From CAYNJF01 sp964351745 (GTDB taxonomy: Bacteria; Pseudomonadota; Gammaproteobacteria; Berkiellales; Berkiellaceae): 35,641 nucleotides of DNA. Of the stretch, positions 9,014 to 16,022 are shown piece after piece (the stretch's first letter is position 1; each line of letters begins with the position of its first letter). Both the position numbers and the translations under genes were made by a program. A model generated the notes under the pieces. It did not search any database. It was not told the origin of the DNA and saw only the letters and a list, made by a program, of their open reading frames with translations. The stretch spans positions 1 through 35,641 of the forward strand of contig CAYGPI010000012.1 in NCBI GenBank assembly GCA_964351745.1. Direction: 5' to 3'.

Positions 9014-9260
9014 AATTGAAATTGCAAAACTAGGACAAGCATATTTATTGCAAAACAACGTACCAATTGTAGAGGGAACGGGTAAAGTATCCATGCCTAA
9101 TGAAGATAGGAACCCAGAAACAAGAGATTTTTTCATAAAAAATAATCTTTCAGTTGTTTCCTTTCAATCAGCGAATGCAGATGATGAATTAGATCCTGGT
9201 ATTTACATGGTTTTTGTAAATATTGTGATTGGTGAAGTTTATATGCCTAAACATATGTGA
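9003..9260 (+). CDS. Small protein overlapping the toxin tip, probable cognate immunity protein
   Basis: An 85-residue acidic protein begins inside the last codons of the metallopeptidase toxin (11-bp overlap, different frame). I do not recognise a named family. The sequence shows a short N-terminal helix, a loop with PNEDRNPETRDFF and a hydrophobic end (YMVFVNIVIGEVYMP). No signal peptide is visible, so the product probably stays in the cytoplasm. Position directly behind the toxin and translational coupling are the main grounds for calling it immunity. It is followed by a 264-bp non-coding stretch rich in GATC. Confidence 0.5.
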   Translation: MLSKIEIAKLGQAYLLQNNVPIVEGTGKVSMPNEDRNPETRDFFIKNNLSVVSFQSANADDELDPGIYMVFVNIVIGEVYMPKHM

Positions 9261-9340
9261 AAATTAAATACTTTGGTGCTCAAGCATAATAAAGTCAACA
9301 ACGTACTCAAAACCTTGCGAAAGCACTGTGTATTCTAACC

Positions 9341-9490
9341 ATCCCGATCACTCATTCGCACATCTCGATCATGATTTAGCATTTATCACGATCACCTAAT
9401 CGCATTCATGTCGATCAGAAATGACGATCTTTACGAATAGGTGATCGAGAGCTGCCAATCATGATCTAGATGATGCAGTTTACGATCCGT
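9341..9490. repeat. Degenerate ~22-bp tandem repeat with eight GATC sites
   Basis: GATC starts at 9346, 9367, 9390, 9413, 9426, 9443, 9463 and 9484: eight sites in about 140 bp where chance predicts less than one. The first four units are 21-23 bp apart and share a loose pattern of CAT, a few bases, CGATCA and an AT-rich end. In addition, 9389-9402 and 9434-9447 are inverted copies of each other with one mismatch. It lies between two probable immunity genes and contains no ORF. Confidence 0.6.
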
Positions 9491-9524
9491 TTTTAATAGC
9501 TAAGAGAAAGATAGGAAATAGAAA

Positions 9525-9803
9525 GTGATTAAAAATGAATTACGAGCAGCAGAAGAATTGGACTTGAATTTTGTATACCCAGATGACCATGTTGAGTTTC
9601 TTTCCCATATGGACGAAATAAGTCATACATCCTGGTGGTTAGTAGGTAGGAAAAAAGATTTATTTGAATTATGTTTTAGAGTGGTAAACGAAATTATGGG
9701 GAGTAAAAAGCTGTTGATTCCTTTTGCAAAATGGGATGATACGAATACCCTTGCTTGCTTTGATGAGAATCATAGAGTATTTTTTCATGTGGAAGAAGAC
9801 TGA
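9525..9803 (+). CDS. SUKH (SMI1/KNR4)-like immunity protein, short
   Basis: This 92-residue protein has the SUKH core pattern: an N-terminal helix with a P-D-D-H/Y segment, a hydrophobic middle, the strand LLIPFAKWDDTNTLACFD, and the closing HRVFFHVEED. SUKH proteins are cytoplasmic and neutralise toxins delivered by neighbouring cells. The family is usually 120-150 residues, so this is compact or lacks its N-terminus. Translation would begin at a GTG (9525) preceded by AGAAAGAT, a poor ribosome-binding site. No matching toxin lies beside it. It is probably an orphan immunity gene, either still protective or decaying. Confidence 0.6.
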   Translation: MIKNELRAAEELDLNFVYPDDHVEFLSHMDEISHTSWWLVGRKKDLFELCFRVVNEIMGSKKLLIPFAKWDDTNTLACFDENHRVFFHVEED

Positions 9804-10248
9804 TCAAATGAAGATTAGGAAAACACTAAATGTCTAGAAAGCTTTTCAGTCTGGTTGGAATGGGTTAAAAGTGGCAAGCTATAATTTTAATATCAATCCG
9901 CGAAAATAATAAGAAATTGAGGAAATATGGGAACGTTCAGGTAAAAAGTAATAAAAATTTTGCAAAAGATAATATCTCTGATAGAAATGTCACAAATGTT
10001 AGGCTCTGATATGGCGATGTTATTTTTGGCTAGCAACTCTGTTGGGATATTCAGCACTTGATAGGGGAGCCTTAGAAGCAGAGAAAAGACATCTGAAAAA
10101 GCTGCTTGTTCCTTGTCTATACACGCTTTAATTTTCCTTATAATATCAATTATTTAAAAGGAGCTCCCATTAGATTTGCTATAATATGACACTTGGTGTT
10201 ATATTACATATGTAACACCAGGTGCTATACTTTTAATAAGGATTTAAA
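9804..10248. other. 445-bp intergenic region upstream of the toxin-antitoxin pair
   Basis: I see no supported gene here. A minus-strand frame stays open for about 80 codons between roughly 9890 and 10150, but it has no ATG, no ribosome-binding site and no recognisable motif. The last ~70 bp carry the promoter and operator of the toxin-antitoxin operon. The rest is AT-rich and may be decayed coding sequence. Confidence 0.5.
10178..10231 (+). promoter_or_regulatory. Tandem extended -10 promoters and dyad operator of the toxin-antitoxin operon
   Basis: TGCTATAAT (10177-10185) and TGCTATACT (10223-10231) are two extended -10 elements in tandem. Between them lie inverted arms CACTTGGTGTTA (10190-10201) and TAACACCAGGTG (10213-10224), identical as reverse complements except for one base. 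A nested palindrome TTACATATGTAA lies at 10204-10215. The dyad covers the likely start site of the first promoter and the -35/-10 spacer of the second. This fits autorepression by the HTH antitoxin. Confidence 0.7.
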
Positions 10249-10623
10249 TTGAGGGTATTCAAGACCAAACTATTTTATAAGTGGGCTAAAAAGGCAAGCC
10301 TTACAGATAAACAGCTTGTAGAGGCAATGGAAGAGATTGAAGATGGTTTGGTTGATGTAAACTTAGGTGGAAATGTACTAAAAAAGCGAGTAGCAACCTC
10401 AGCTAAAGGCAAAAGTGGAGGGTATAGGACATTATTAGCGTTCAAAGCTAAAGACCGTTCGATTTTTCTCTATGGATTTGAAAAAAATGATCGTACAAAT
10501 ATTGATAGACAGGAGCTAGTAGCGCTAAAGGAGTTGGCAAAAATCTATTTGAAAATGTCTGATCGAGACATTGATATAGCAGTTATGGCAGGAGAATTGA
10601 AAGAGGTTAAATATCATGGCTAA
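10249..10623 (+). CDS. RelE-type toxin (PF06296-like) of a type II toxin-antitoxin pair
   Basis: A 124-residue RelE/HigB-like protein, by family an mRNA-cleaving or translation-blocking toxin. Conserved family segments are visible in order: VFKTKLFYKWAKKA at the N-terminus, EIEDGLVDVNLGGNVLKKRVA, GKSGGYRTLLAFK, IFLYGFEKNDRTNI and ELVALKELAK. Basic residues in the KKRVA and GGYRT segments are those usually conserved. The start is a TTG at 10249 with AAGGA about 8 bp upstream; the family N-terminus fits this start exactly. It overlaps the antitoxin gene by 8 bp, with toxin first as in the higBA/nadS type. The pair appears intact. Confidence 0.9.
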   Translation: MRVFKTKLFYKWAKKASLTDKQLVEAMEEIEDGLVDVNLGGNVLKKRVATSAKGKSGGYRTLLAFKAKDRSIFLYGFEKNDRTNIDRQELVALKELAKIYLKMSDRDIDIAVMAGELKEVKYHG

Positions 10624-10939
10624 AAAGATTCTAGATGTAATACATGAAACAGCAAAAGGACTATATGATTCTGGAGTAGTAAATGCAACGACAATGCGAA
10701 AATTTGATGCTCTTTGTCTTGAGCCTATAGAAGATATGAGCAAAACTCATATTAAGCAAATCAGGTTAAGAGAAAATGTTAGCCAACCCGTCTTTGCTGA
10801 GTACTTAAATGTCAGCCCATCAACGGTTAAAAAATGGGAAAATGGCGAAAAGCATCCAATTGGAGCTTCTTTGCGCCTACTTCAAATGGTCGAAATAAAT
10901 GGCCTCGAAATATTTGAGTGCATTCAGCGCCAAGGATGA
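10616..10939 (+). CDS. HTH-domain antitoxin, NadS/HigA-like
   Basis: This 107-residue DNA-binding protein is expected to bind and neutralise the RelE-like toxin and repress the operon. The N-terminal part (DVIHETAKGLYDSGVV, then RKFDALCL) matches the toxin-contacting region of NadS-type antitoxins. An XRE helix-turn-helix follows at about residues 50-85, with the segment SQPVFAEYLNVSPSTVKKWE. The tail resembles 'LRLLQMVEINGLE'. Translation starts inside the toxin gene, so the two are coupled. The dyad upstream of the toxin is its likely operator. Confidence 0.9.
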   Translation: MAKKILDVIHETAKGLYDSGVVNATTMRKFDALCLEPIEDMSKTHIKQIRLRENVSQPVFAEYLNVSPSTVKKWENGEKHPIGASLRLLQMVEINGLEIFECIQRQG

Positions 10940-10967
10940 TGTTCAGTGACTTTCTGGTAGCTATGCA

Positions 10968-10996
10968 TTGGTAATGACGCTACTTCAGATTATAGT
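10968..10996 (+). promoter_or_regulatory. Sigma-70 promoter candidate downstream of the toxin-antitoxin pair
   Basis: TTGGTA (10968-10973) and TATAGT (10991-10996) are spaced by exactly 17 bp, with 4/6 and 5/6 consensus matches. No plus-strand coding gene follows before the strong hairpin at 11250, so it may drive a non-coding RNA. Confidence 0.35.
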
Positions 10997-11002
10997 TCTG
11001 GC

Positions 11003-11296
11003 AATATAGCTCTCCAATTCAATATAAGTTTTGGCGCAAGTTCACTTGCAAAGTGATGATTAAAATTATTCAAGAAGTGGCCAAATTTATTTAATGTTAG
11101 CCCACATCATACTTATAGATTTTTTGCCAGGCTAAGCATGATTTTAGCTGTCTCGATATTGTGCGAAATTATTGACCGTGTCCCATATTGCTGTGAAGGC
11201 TAGATCTCTCGCCAATCAGGTTTAGGTAGTAGCTGTCGAGCAGATAAGAGCCTTGCCTCCCTGGACTGCAAGACAGGGAGGAAGGCGCCATTTTTT
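11003..11296 (+). ncRNA. Candidate small RNA of about 290 nt (speculative)
   Basis: The 355-bp stretch after the antitoxin gene has no supported ORF. It is bracketed by a sigma-70-like promoter (10968-10996) and a U-tailed hairpin (11250-11296), both on the plus strand. Internally there is a small stem TCACTT/AAGTGA at 11042-11056. I do not recognise a known RNA family. Alternatively the stretch is only the 3' untranslated region of the toxin-antitoxin operon, and the hairpin simply ends that transcript. Confidence 0.3.
11250..11296 (+). terminator. Strong intrinsic terminator
   Basis: GCCTTGCCTCCCTG (11250-11263) pairs with CAGGGAGGAAGGC (11274-11286), about 13 base pairs with one bulge and a 10-nt loop. 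After GCCA come six T residues (11291-11296). The T-run is on the plus-strand side only. It overlaps the stop codon region of the convergent DUF3108 gene. Confidence 0.7.
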
Positions 11297-12071
11297 AGCT
11301 GTGAGTTGTATTTTTAGGACGATAACTTTTTATTTTGCCACTGCCTACTTTTTTACCTTCTTTAAAATGGTGAACTTGTACTGGTAGATAGCTATCTTTG
11401 ATGGATAGCCACATATGAGAGTGCTTTCCAGGCGAAGAAACGAGATCTACTTTGAGTGTTTCTAGGGTGCCCATTTGGGTCTCTAAATTCTCCGTTGACA
11501 ACACTGTGAAAGTGTAATCTTTGATTTCATCATCTTCGGCAACTGTATAGGTGTAAGTTGTTTTAGGTTGTTTTCCTTCAATGAGATCTAAACGTAAAGA
11601 CAAAGCATGCGTTAACTTATCTTGAATGCCCTCAGATAAATTAGCTTCCCATGGCTCATGAGAGAGCAGATTCGAGACTTTATTTTTTGCCCAGTCGAAA
11701 TGTACGTTGCCTTGTTTGTGGCGGCTGCCTTCTTTGATATTGTAGTAGTAGTTTTGAGGGAGGACATGGCCTTCTTCAATAGCGAAGTCTGTTTTTTCAA
11801 CATACTTAAAGGGAAGTATTTTTAAAAAAGGCGTTGAAACTGTAGAGATATGATAAAGGCCATCTTTGCGTTGCAGTAAACGGTGTTCAGATTCCCCCCC
11901 TTTGATACCATGCCAGCTAACAACATAGGTTGCTTCATAGCTTGGAATGGGCATGAAGTTAGAAGGTTTTGAAGATAGGCCCGCATGTGCTGACGGACTC
12001 ATACACCAAATGCCAAGTCCTATGACACTACCAACAAATAATAATTTTAACTGTTGAGCTGGGTGATTCAA
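11295..12071 (-). CDS. DUF3108 envelope protein
   Basis: A 258-residue secreted protein of unknown molecular function. It has a typical signal peptide, with a hydrophobic stretch at about residues 9-24 and a cleavage site after SAHA (about residue 30). The mature part, beginning with the YEATYVVSWHGIKGG segment, then LETLKVDLVSSPGK and WLSIKDSYLPVQV, matches DUF3108 proteins, a beta-rich periplasmic family. It is the last gene of the purM-purN unit, 20 bp after purN, a pairing common in gammaproteobacteria although no metabolic link is known. The start ATG has AAGGAG about 9 bp upstream on its strand. Confidence 0.85.
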   Translation of the reverse strand: MNHPAQQLKLLFVGSVIGLGIWCMSPSAHAGLSSKPSNFMPIPSYEATYVVSWHGIKGGESEHRLLQRKDGLYHISTVSTPFLKILPFKYVEKTDFAIEEGHVLPQNYYYNIKEGSRHKQGNVHFDWAKNKVSNLLSHEPWEANLSEGIQDKLTHALSLRLDLIEGKQPKTTYTYTVAEDDEIKDYTFTVLSTENLETQMGTLETLKVDLVSSPGKHSHMWLSIKDSYLPVQVHHFKEGKKVGSGKIKSYRPKNTTHS

Positions 12072-12091
12072 AGTGAATTCTCCTTGGGATT

Positions 12092-12718
12092 TTAAAGTTC
12101 TTTTTTAGCCGCTAAAATTTGCGCCACATCGAGATGTCGCGATTTCTTAAAATTGGTATTTTTCTGAATAAGGCTTAATGTGTCAATATAAAGCTGATGC
12201 TCTAAAGGTTGCAAACGTTGCTTTAAAGTTAGGGCTGTATCTTTTGCAAAGATTGGTATATTAGCCTGCATGAGTATGGGGCCTTGATCACAATCTTTGG
12301 TCACGACGTGTACGGTAGCCCCATGGAATTCATCCTCAGCATCTAACGCCCGCTGGTGTGTGTTTAAACCAGGATGTCGTGGAAGTAAAGATGGATGAAT
12401 GTTGATGATCTGATTTGGGTAATGAGCTATAAAATCAGCCGATAGAACCCGCATAAATCCAGCGAGAGCGATAATGTCCGGCTTTTGGCTATCAATCATT
12501 TCTTTTAGGGTTAACTCAAAAGTTTTTTTGTCACCGATATCTTGGTGATCGGCAATTTGAGTTTCGATGCCCAAAGCTCGAAGTCGTGCAATGCCTTTAG
12601 CCGTTTTTGAGTGACTAATGGCTCCGGTGCATACAGCCATAAGCTCTTGACAGGCTATGGCTTTGACAATAGCGCAGGCTCCGGTACCTTCTCCACCAAT
12701 TAAAAGGCATATCTTCAT
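12092..12718 (-). CDS. purN: Phosphoribosylglycinamide formyltransferase
   Basis: Transfers the formyl group of 10-formyltetrahydrofolate to GAR in purine synthesis. The catalytic triad falls exactly where E. coli has it: Asn106 and His108 in INIHPSLLP, and Asp144 in DCDQGPIL. The N-terminal phosphate-binding loop reads LLIGGEGTGAC instead of the usual 'LISGxGSNLQ', a noticeable divergence, but the residues around the active site are canonical. At 208 residues it is of normal length (about 212). The ATG overlaps the purM stop by 4 bp, so translation is coupled. Confidence 0.96.
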   Translation of the reverse strand: MKICLLIGGEGTGACAIVKAIACQELMAVCTGAISHSKTAKGIARLRALGIETQIADHQDIGDKKTFELTLKEMIDSQKPDIIALAGFMRVLSADFIAHYPNQIINIHPSLLPRHPGLNTHQRALDAEDEFHGATVHVVTKDCDQGPILMQANIPIFAKDTALTLKQRLQPLEHQLYIDTLSLIQKNTNFKKSRHLDVAQILAAKKEL

Positions 12719-13752
12719 AGAAGATCACCTAGAAACTCAATGGGGCTGTCTTTTCTTGCTGATACATCCCCTAAAATAAAAGGCTTTTCATTTTGGGCCT
12801 CCAAGCATTTTAATGCTTCAGAGACTTTGTCATCTTCAACGACATAAACCATGCCAATACCACAGTTGAAAGTTTTGAGCATTTCATCGCGGTTTATGCG
12901 ACCTGCTCCTTGTAGCCATTGAAAAATAGCTGGAAGTTTCCAGCGACTGAGATCGACATTGGCTTGCAAATGTTTAGGTAGGATTCTCGGTATATTTTCT
13001 AATAACCCGCCACCTGTAATGTGCGCTGCAGCTTTGATGAGATCTTTATCTGTGAGGCTTAAGGTTTGGTGAACATAGAGGCTTGTGGGGGTTAACAATC
13101 GCTCCCCAAGGGTTTGATGCTCGAAAGGGGTGTTTAGTGATGTCTGACTATCTTTTAAAACTTTTCTTACCATCGAAAAGCCATTTGAGTGTACACCGCT
13201 AGATGGTACAGCAATGAGCTTATCGGATGGTTGAATTTTTTCAATGTCCAAAATTTTTGATTTTTCGACAACGCCAACGCAAAAACCAGCAACATCATAA
13301 TCACCTCGCCGATACATGCCAGGCATTTCAGCTGTTTCGCCACCTAAAAGAGCGACACCTGTTTGTTGGCAACCTTGAATAATGCCTTGAATAACAGATT
13401 GTGTTTGCTCTAAAGCTAACTTTCCTGTTGCATAGTAATCTAAGAACCATAATGGTTTAGCACCAGAGACGACGCAATCATTAACACACATAGCGACGCA
13501 GTCTATCCCAATGGTGTCGTGCTTATTAAGCTCGATAGCGAGTGCTAATTTTGTGCCGACACCATCTGTGCAGCTTACTAAAACGGGATTTTTGTATCCA
13601 CTAGGCAACTCAAACAAGCCGCCAAATCCGCCAATGGCGCTTAACACCCCTGGGGTATAGGTGGTCGCCACTGAATCCTTAATATTGTTTACTAGCTGAT
13701 TGCCTGCATCAATACTGACACCAGCATCTTGATAGGTCATGGATCTAGACAT
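12715..13752 (-). CDS. purM: Phosphoribosylformylglycinamidine cyclo-ligase (AIR synthetase)
   Basis: Closes the imidazole ring of AIR with ATP. At 345 residues it equals the E. coli enzyme in length. Hallmarks include the N-terminal YQDAGVSIDAGN, SCTDGVGTKLALA, MCVNDCVVSGAKPLWFLDYYATGKL, LLGGETAEMPGMY, GVHSNGFSMVRK and AHITGGGLLENIPR. It is the first gene of purM-purN-DUF3108 and is divergent from the DUF2066 gene across a 126-bp spacer. No recognisable PurR box is present in that spacer. Confidence 0.98.
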   Translation of the reverse strand: MSRSMTYQDAGVSIDAGNQLVNNIKDSVATTYTPGVLSAIGGFGGLFELPSGYKNPVLVSCTDGVGTKLALAIELNKHDTIGIDCVAMCVNDCVVSGAKPLWFLDYYATGKLALEQTQSVIQGIIQGCQQTGVALLGGETAEMPGMYRRGDYDVAGFCVGVVEKSKILDIEKIQPSDKLIAVPSSGVHSNGFSMVRKVLKDSQTSLNTPFEHQTLGERLLTPTSLYVHQTLSLTDKDLIKAAAHITGGGLLENIPRILPKHLQANVDLSRWKLPAIFQWLQGAGRINRDEMLKTFNCGIGMVYVVEDDKVSEALKCLEAQNEKPFILGDVSARKDSPIEFLGDLL

Positions 13753-13804
13753 GCATGGTCTCCTTTGCTCTTGGCGCTATTCTAGCAACCTTACTATTTA
13801 TTTG

Positions 13805-13816
13805 CTACATATGTAG
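13805..13816. promoter_or_regulatory. Perfect 12-bp palindrome in the purM/DUF2066 spacer
   Basis: CTACATATGTAG is a perfect palindrome lying about 53 bp before purM and 63 bp before the DUF2066 gene. It may be a regulator site, but it does not resemble the PurR consensus. Its 10-bp core also occurs in the toxin-antitoxin operator at 10205-10214, which may be coincidence. Confidence 0.25.
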
Positions 13817-13878
13817 GGTGATGGGCATTAAAAGTTTAATGAGGCATAATAATTGTCATCTTAGTAAAGGGGAAGTTT

Positions 13879-14940
13879 ATGTGTATTAAAAGGAAAAGCC
13901 TAGGCTCTTTATTCATGTTGGGCAATTTGCTGTTTAGTATGCCAACCTCAGCTTTTATTGTTGACAGGCTATACGAAGCAGATTTGATGACTAAGTCAAA
14001 AGAGGATCTAGAGAGATCGGCTGTCTTAACAGAGGGTTTAGAGCAAGTTTTAATGCGAGTTAGTGGTAGACCCAATGTAATAGACCATCCTTCTGTCCAA
14101 GCTGCTTTAAAGACTCCACAGAAATATACTCAGCAGTATGCTTATCAAGGCGATCTTCTAGAAGCAACATTTAATCCTGGCATGGTCCAGAAGTTGCTCA
14201 ATGATGCTCAGTTTCCAATTTGGAGCCAAAACCGCCCTGAGTTGGTTTTATGGTTAGCCATGGATACAGAAGATGATAGACGTCTTGTGGGTATCGAAAC
14301 AGATCCAAGTATTGTTGCTTTGGTACAAAAGAGCGCTACGTTGAGAGGATTACCAATAATTGTCCCTTTGATGGATATTGAGGATATGTCGAAGGTCACA
14401 GTGACAGATGTTTTAGGGAAGTTCCCAAGCTCTCTTGAGCAAGCTTCTGAGAGATATGGTTACGATGGTCTTTTGGTTGGTCGAATTACTGCAAAAAATA
14501 CAGTAGAGTCAGGTCAGTGGCAAACTCATTGGCAGCTTATGATTGATGGTAAAAATTTTAGTTGGAGCTCTGATAATGTCGGTCTTAACAAAGCCATACA
14601 GGCAGGGATGGATGGTGTCGCAGAGAAGTTAGCTAGTTTGTATGCCATTACCCCAAGCAGTGATAGCCATAAGGCTTTCTTATTAGAAGTTGAAGACGTC
14701 TTCTCAGTCTCTGATTATGCCAAAGCCATGCATTACTTAAAAAGCTTAAGTCATGTTCAAGATGTTTTAGTTGATAAAGTTGATGCTCAAAAAACAGTTT
14801 TTAAAATTATTCCTAAAAGCGGGGGTAGCCTTGCCACGATCACTTCCTCGATGGATCTTGATGATAGCATGGTTGCTTTAGCTTCGGCCGAATCAAATCA
14901 TGTTGAGGCTTCTTATCGCTGGATCTCTGGAGGCTCTTAG
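13879..14940 (+). CDS. DUF2066 exported protein
   Basis: A 353-residue protein of unknown function with an N-terminal signal peptide (hydrophobic ~residues 10-25, SMPTSA|F cleavage region). Family features follow: LYEADLMTKSKEDLERSAVLTEGLEQVLMRVSGR-type N-terminal domain, then FNPGMVQKLLNDAQFPIWSQNRPELVLWLA. This is the pattern of DUF2066 proteins, which in gammaproteobacteria usually sit next to purM, a PerM-type permease and hda, as here. AGGGGA precedes the ATG. The stop overlaps the next start by one base, so it is translationally coupled to the permease. Confidence 0.85.
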   Translation: MCIKRKSLGSLFMLGNLLFSMPTSAFIVDRLYEADLMTKSKEDLERSAVLTEGLEQVLMRVSGRPNVIDHPSVQAALKTPQKYTQQYAYQGDLLEATFNPGMVQKLLNDAQFPIWSQNRPELVLWLAMDTEDDRRLVGIETDPSIVALVQKSATLRGLPIIVPLMDIEDMSKVTVTDVLGKFPSSLEQASERYGYDGLLVGRITAKNTVESGQWQTHWQLMIDGKNFSWSSDNVGLNKAIQAGMDGVAEKLASLYAITPSSDSHKAFLLEVEDVFSVSDYAKAMHYLKSLSHVQDVLVDKVDAQKTVFKIIPKSGGSLATITSSMDLDDSMVALASAESNHVEASYRWISGGS

Positions 14941-16001
14941 TGCAAGACCTACAAAAGGGCTTTAGTTTTTTAGCTATCCTAGTTGGTATGATCTGTGGGG
15001 GTTGGTTGTTGGTTCAACTGACCCCAGTTTTAGCACCTTTCTTGGTGGCAGCTTTACTGGCTTATTTGTCAAATCCTATCGTTGAAAAGCTTAGCCAAGA
15101 TGGCAAATATAAAATTCCAAGAACCCTCTCAGTGATGATGGTTTTTGTCTTTATAAGTTTGCTTGCGATGTTAGCGTTAGTTTATTTGATCCCTATTTTA
15201 CAAAATCAAATCAATGATTTGATTGAAATGATCCCAGCTTTAATGATTTGGTTACAAGAAACGTTTATCCCTAAACTACAAGCGTTTGTTGGTATTGAGT
15301 TTGCTGAAGCTGACTTGCAATTTTTACGAAATCAGATAACCGAGCATTGGTCTAAAGCAAGCAACACGTTAGCATTTTTAACAAAGTGGCTTTTTGCTTC
15401 TGGCATGACAGCTATTCAATGGGTTATTAATCTCTTTTTAATCTTTGTCGTAACTTTCTATTTGCTGCGTGATTGGCACGCGTGCATCAAAGCAAGCCAA
15501 AACATCTTGCCAAAATCCATTCGAAGTAAAACGATTCATTTTTGTCATGAAGCGGATAAAGTCATGGGCTCCTTTTTGAAAGGCCAGTTATCGGTGATGC
15601 TGGGTTTGGGACTTATTTACACCATAGGACTAAGTCTTATCGGGCTTAAGTTTTCCGCTTTGTTAGGCATTAGCGCTGGTGTTTTGAGTATAGTGCCTTA
15701 CTTGGGAACAGTCGTTGGGATTGTGTCTGCGCTGCTTGTCGCTATAATGCAGTCTTCAGACTTGTCTTTGCTGATTTGGGTTTCAGTCGTCTTTGGTGTT
15801 GGCCAAGTGATTGAAAGCGTTATTTTAACCCCCATGTTAGTTGGGGACAAACTAGGGCTGCATCCTGTTTTTGTAATTTTTGCAGTATTGGCAGGGGGGC
15901 AGCTACTTGGTATGGTCGGCGTACTTATGGCTATTCCAGTGGCAGCTATTCTAGTCGTGTTATTAAGAGAGCCTATTTTAGAATGGGCTAATAGAAGTTG
16001 A
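14940..16001 (+). CDS. AI-2E/PerM family membrane permease
   Basis: A 353-residue inner-membrane protein with about seven to eight hydrophobic segments: one near residues 8-40, one near 60-85, one around 150-180, and a dense group from ~205 to 345. The closing segments (GLIYTIGLSLIGLKFSALLG, IVPYLGTVVG, GQVIESVILTPMLVGDKLGLHP and GGQLLGMVGVLMAIP) are characteristic of the PerM/AI-2E transporter family. The substrate is unknown for most members; transport of AI-2 should not be assumed. The GTG start uses the last G of the DUF2066 stop codon. It precedes hda by 21 bp. Confidence 0.93.
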   Translation: MQDLQKGFSFLAILVGMICGGWLLVQLTPVLAPFLVAALLAYLSNPIVEKLSQDGKYKIPRTLSVMMVFVFISLLAMLALVYLIPILQNQINDLIEMIPALMIWLQETFIPKLQAFVGIEFAEADLQFLRNQITEHWSKASNTLAFLTKWLFASGMTAIQWVINLFLIFVVTFYLLRDWHACIKASQNILPKSIRSKTIHFCHEADKVMGSFLKGQLSVMLGLGLIYTIGLSLIGLKFSALLGISAGVLSIVPYLGTVVGIVSALLVAIMQSSDLSLLIWVSVVFGVGQVIESVILTPMLVGDKLGLHPVFVIFAVLAGGQLLGMVGVLMAIPVAAILVVLLREPILEWANRS

Positions 16002-16022
16002 AGTTAGTAAAAATGATATTTT

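Noticed and set aside
9341..9490. GATC repeat region as a CRISPR array or origin of replication
   Set aside because: Units are degenerate and only ~22 bp with no spacers of constant length, and no DnaA boxes or AT-rich unwinding element were recognised.
9890..10150. Open minus-strand frame of about 80 codons before the toxin-antitoxin operon
   Set aside because: No start codon with a ribosome-binding site and no motif; probably chance or decayed sequence.
14940..16001. Quorum-sensing AI-2 exporter
   Set aside because: The family name is historical; nothing in this window links the permease to AI-2.
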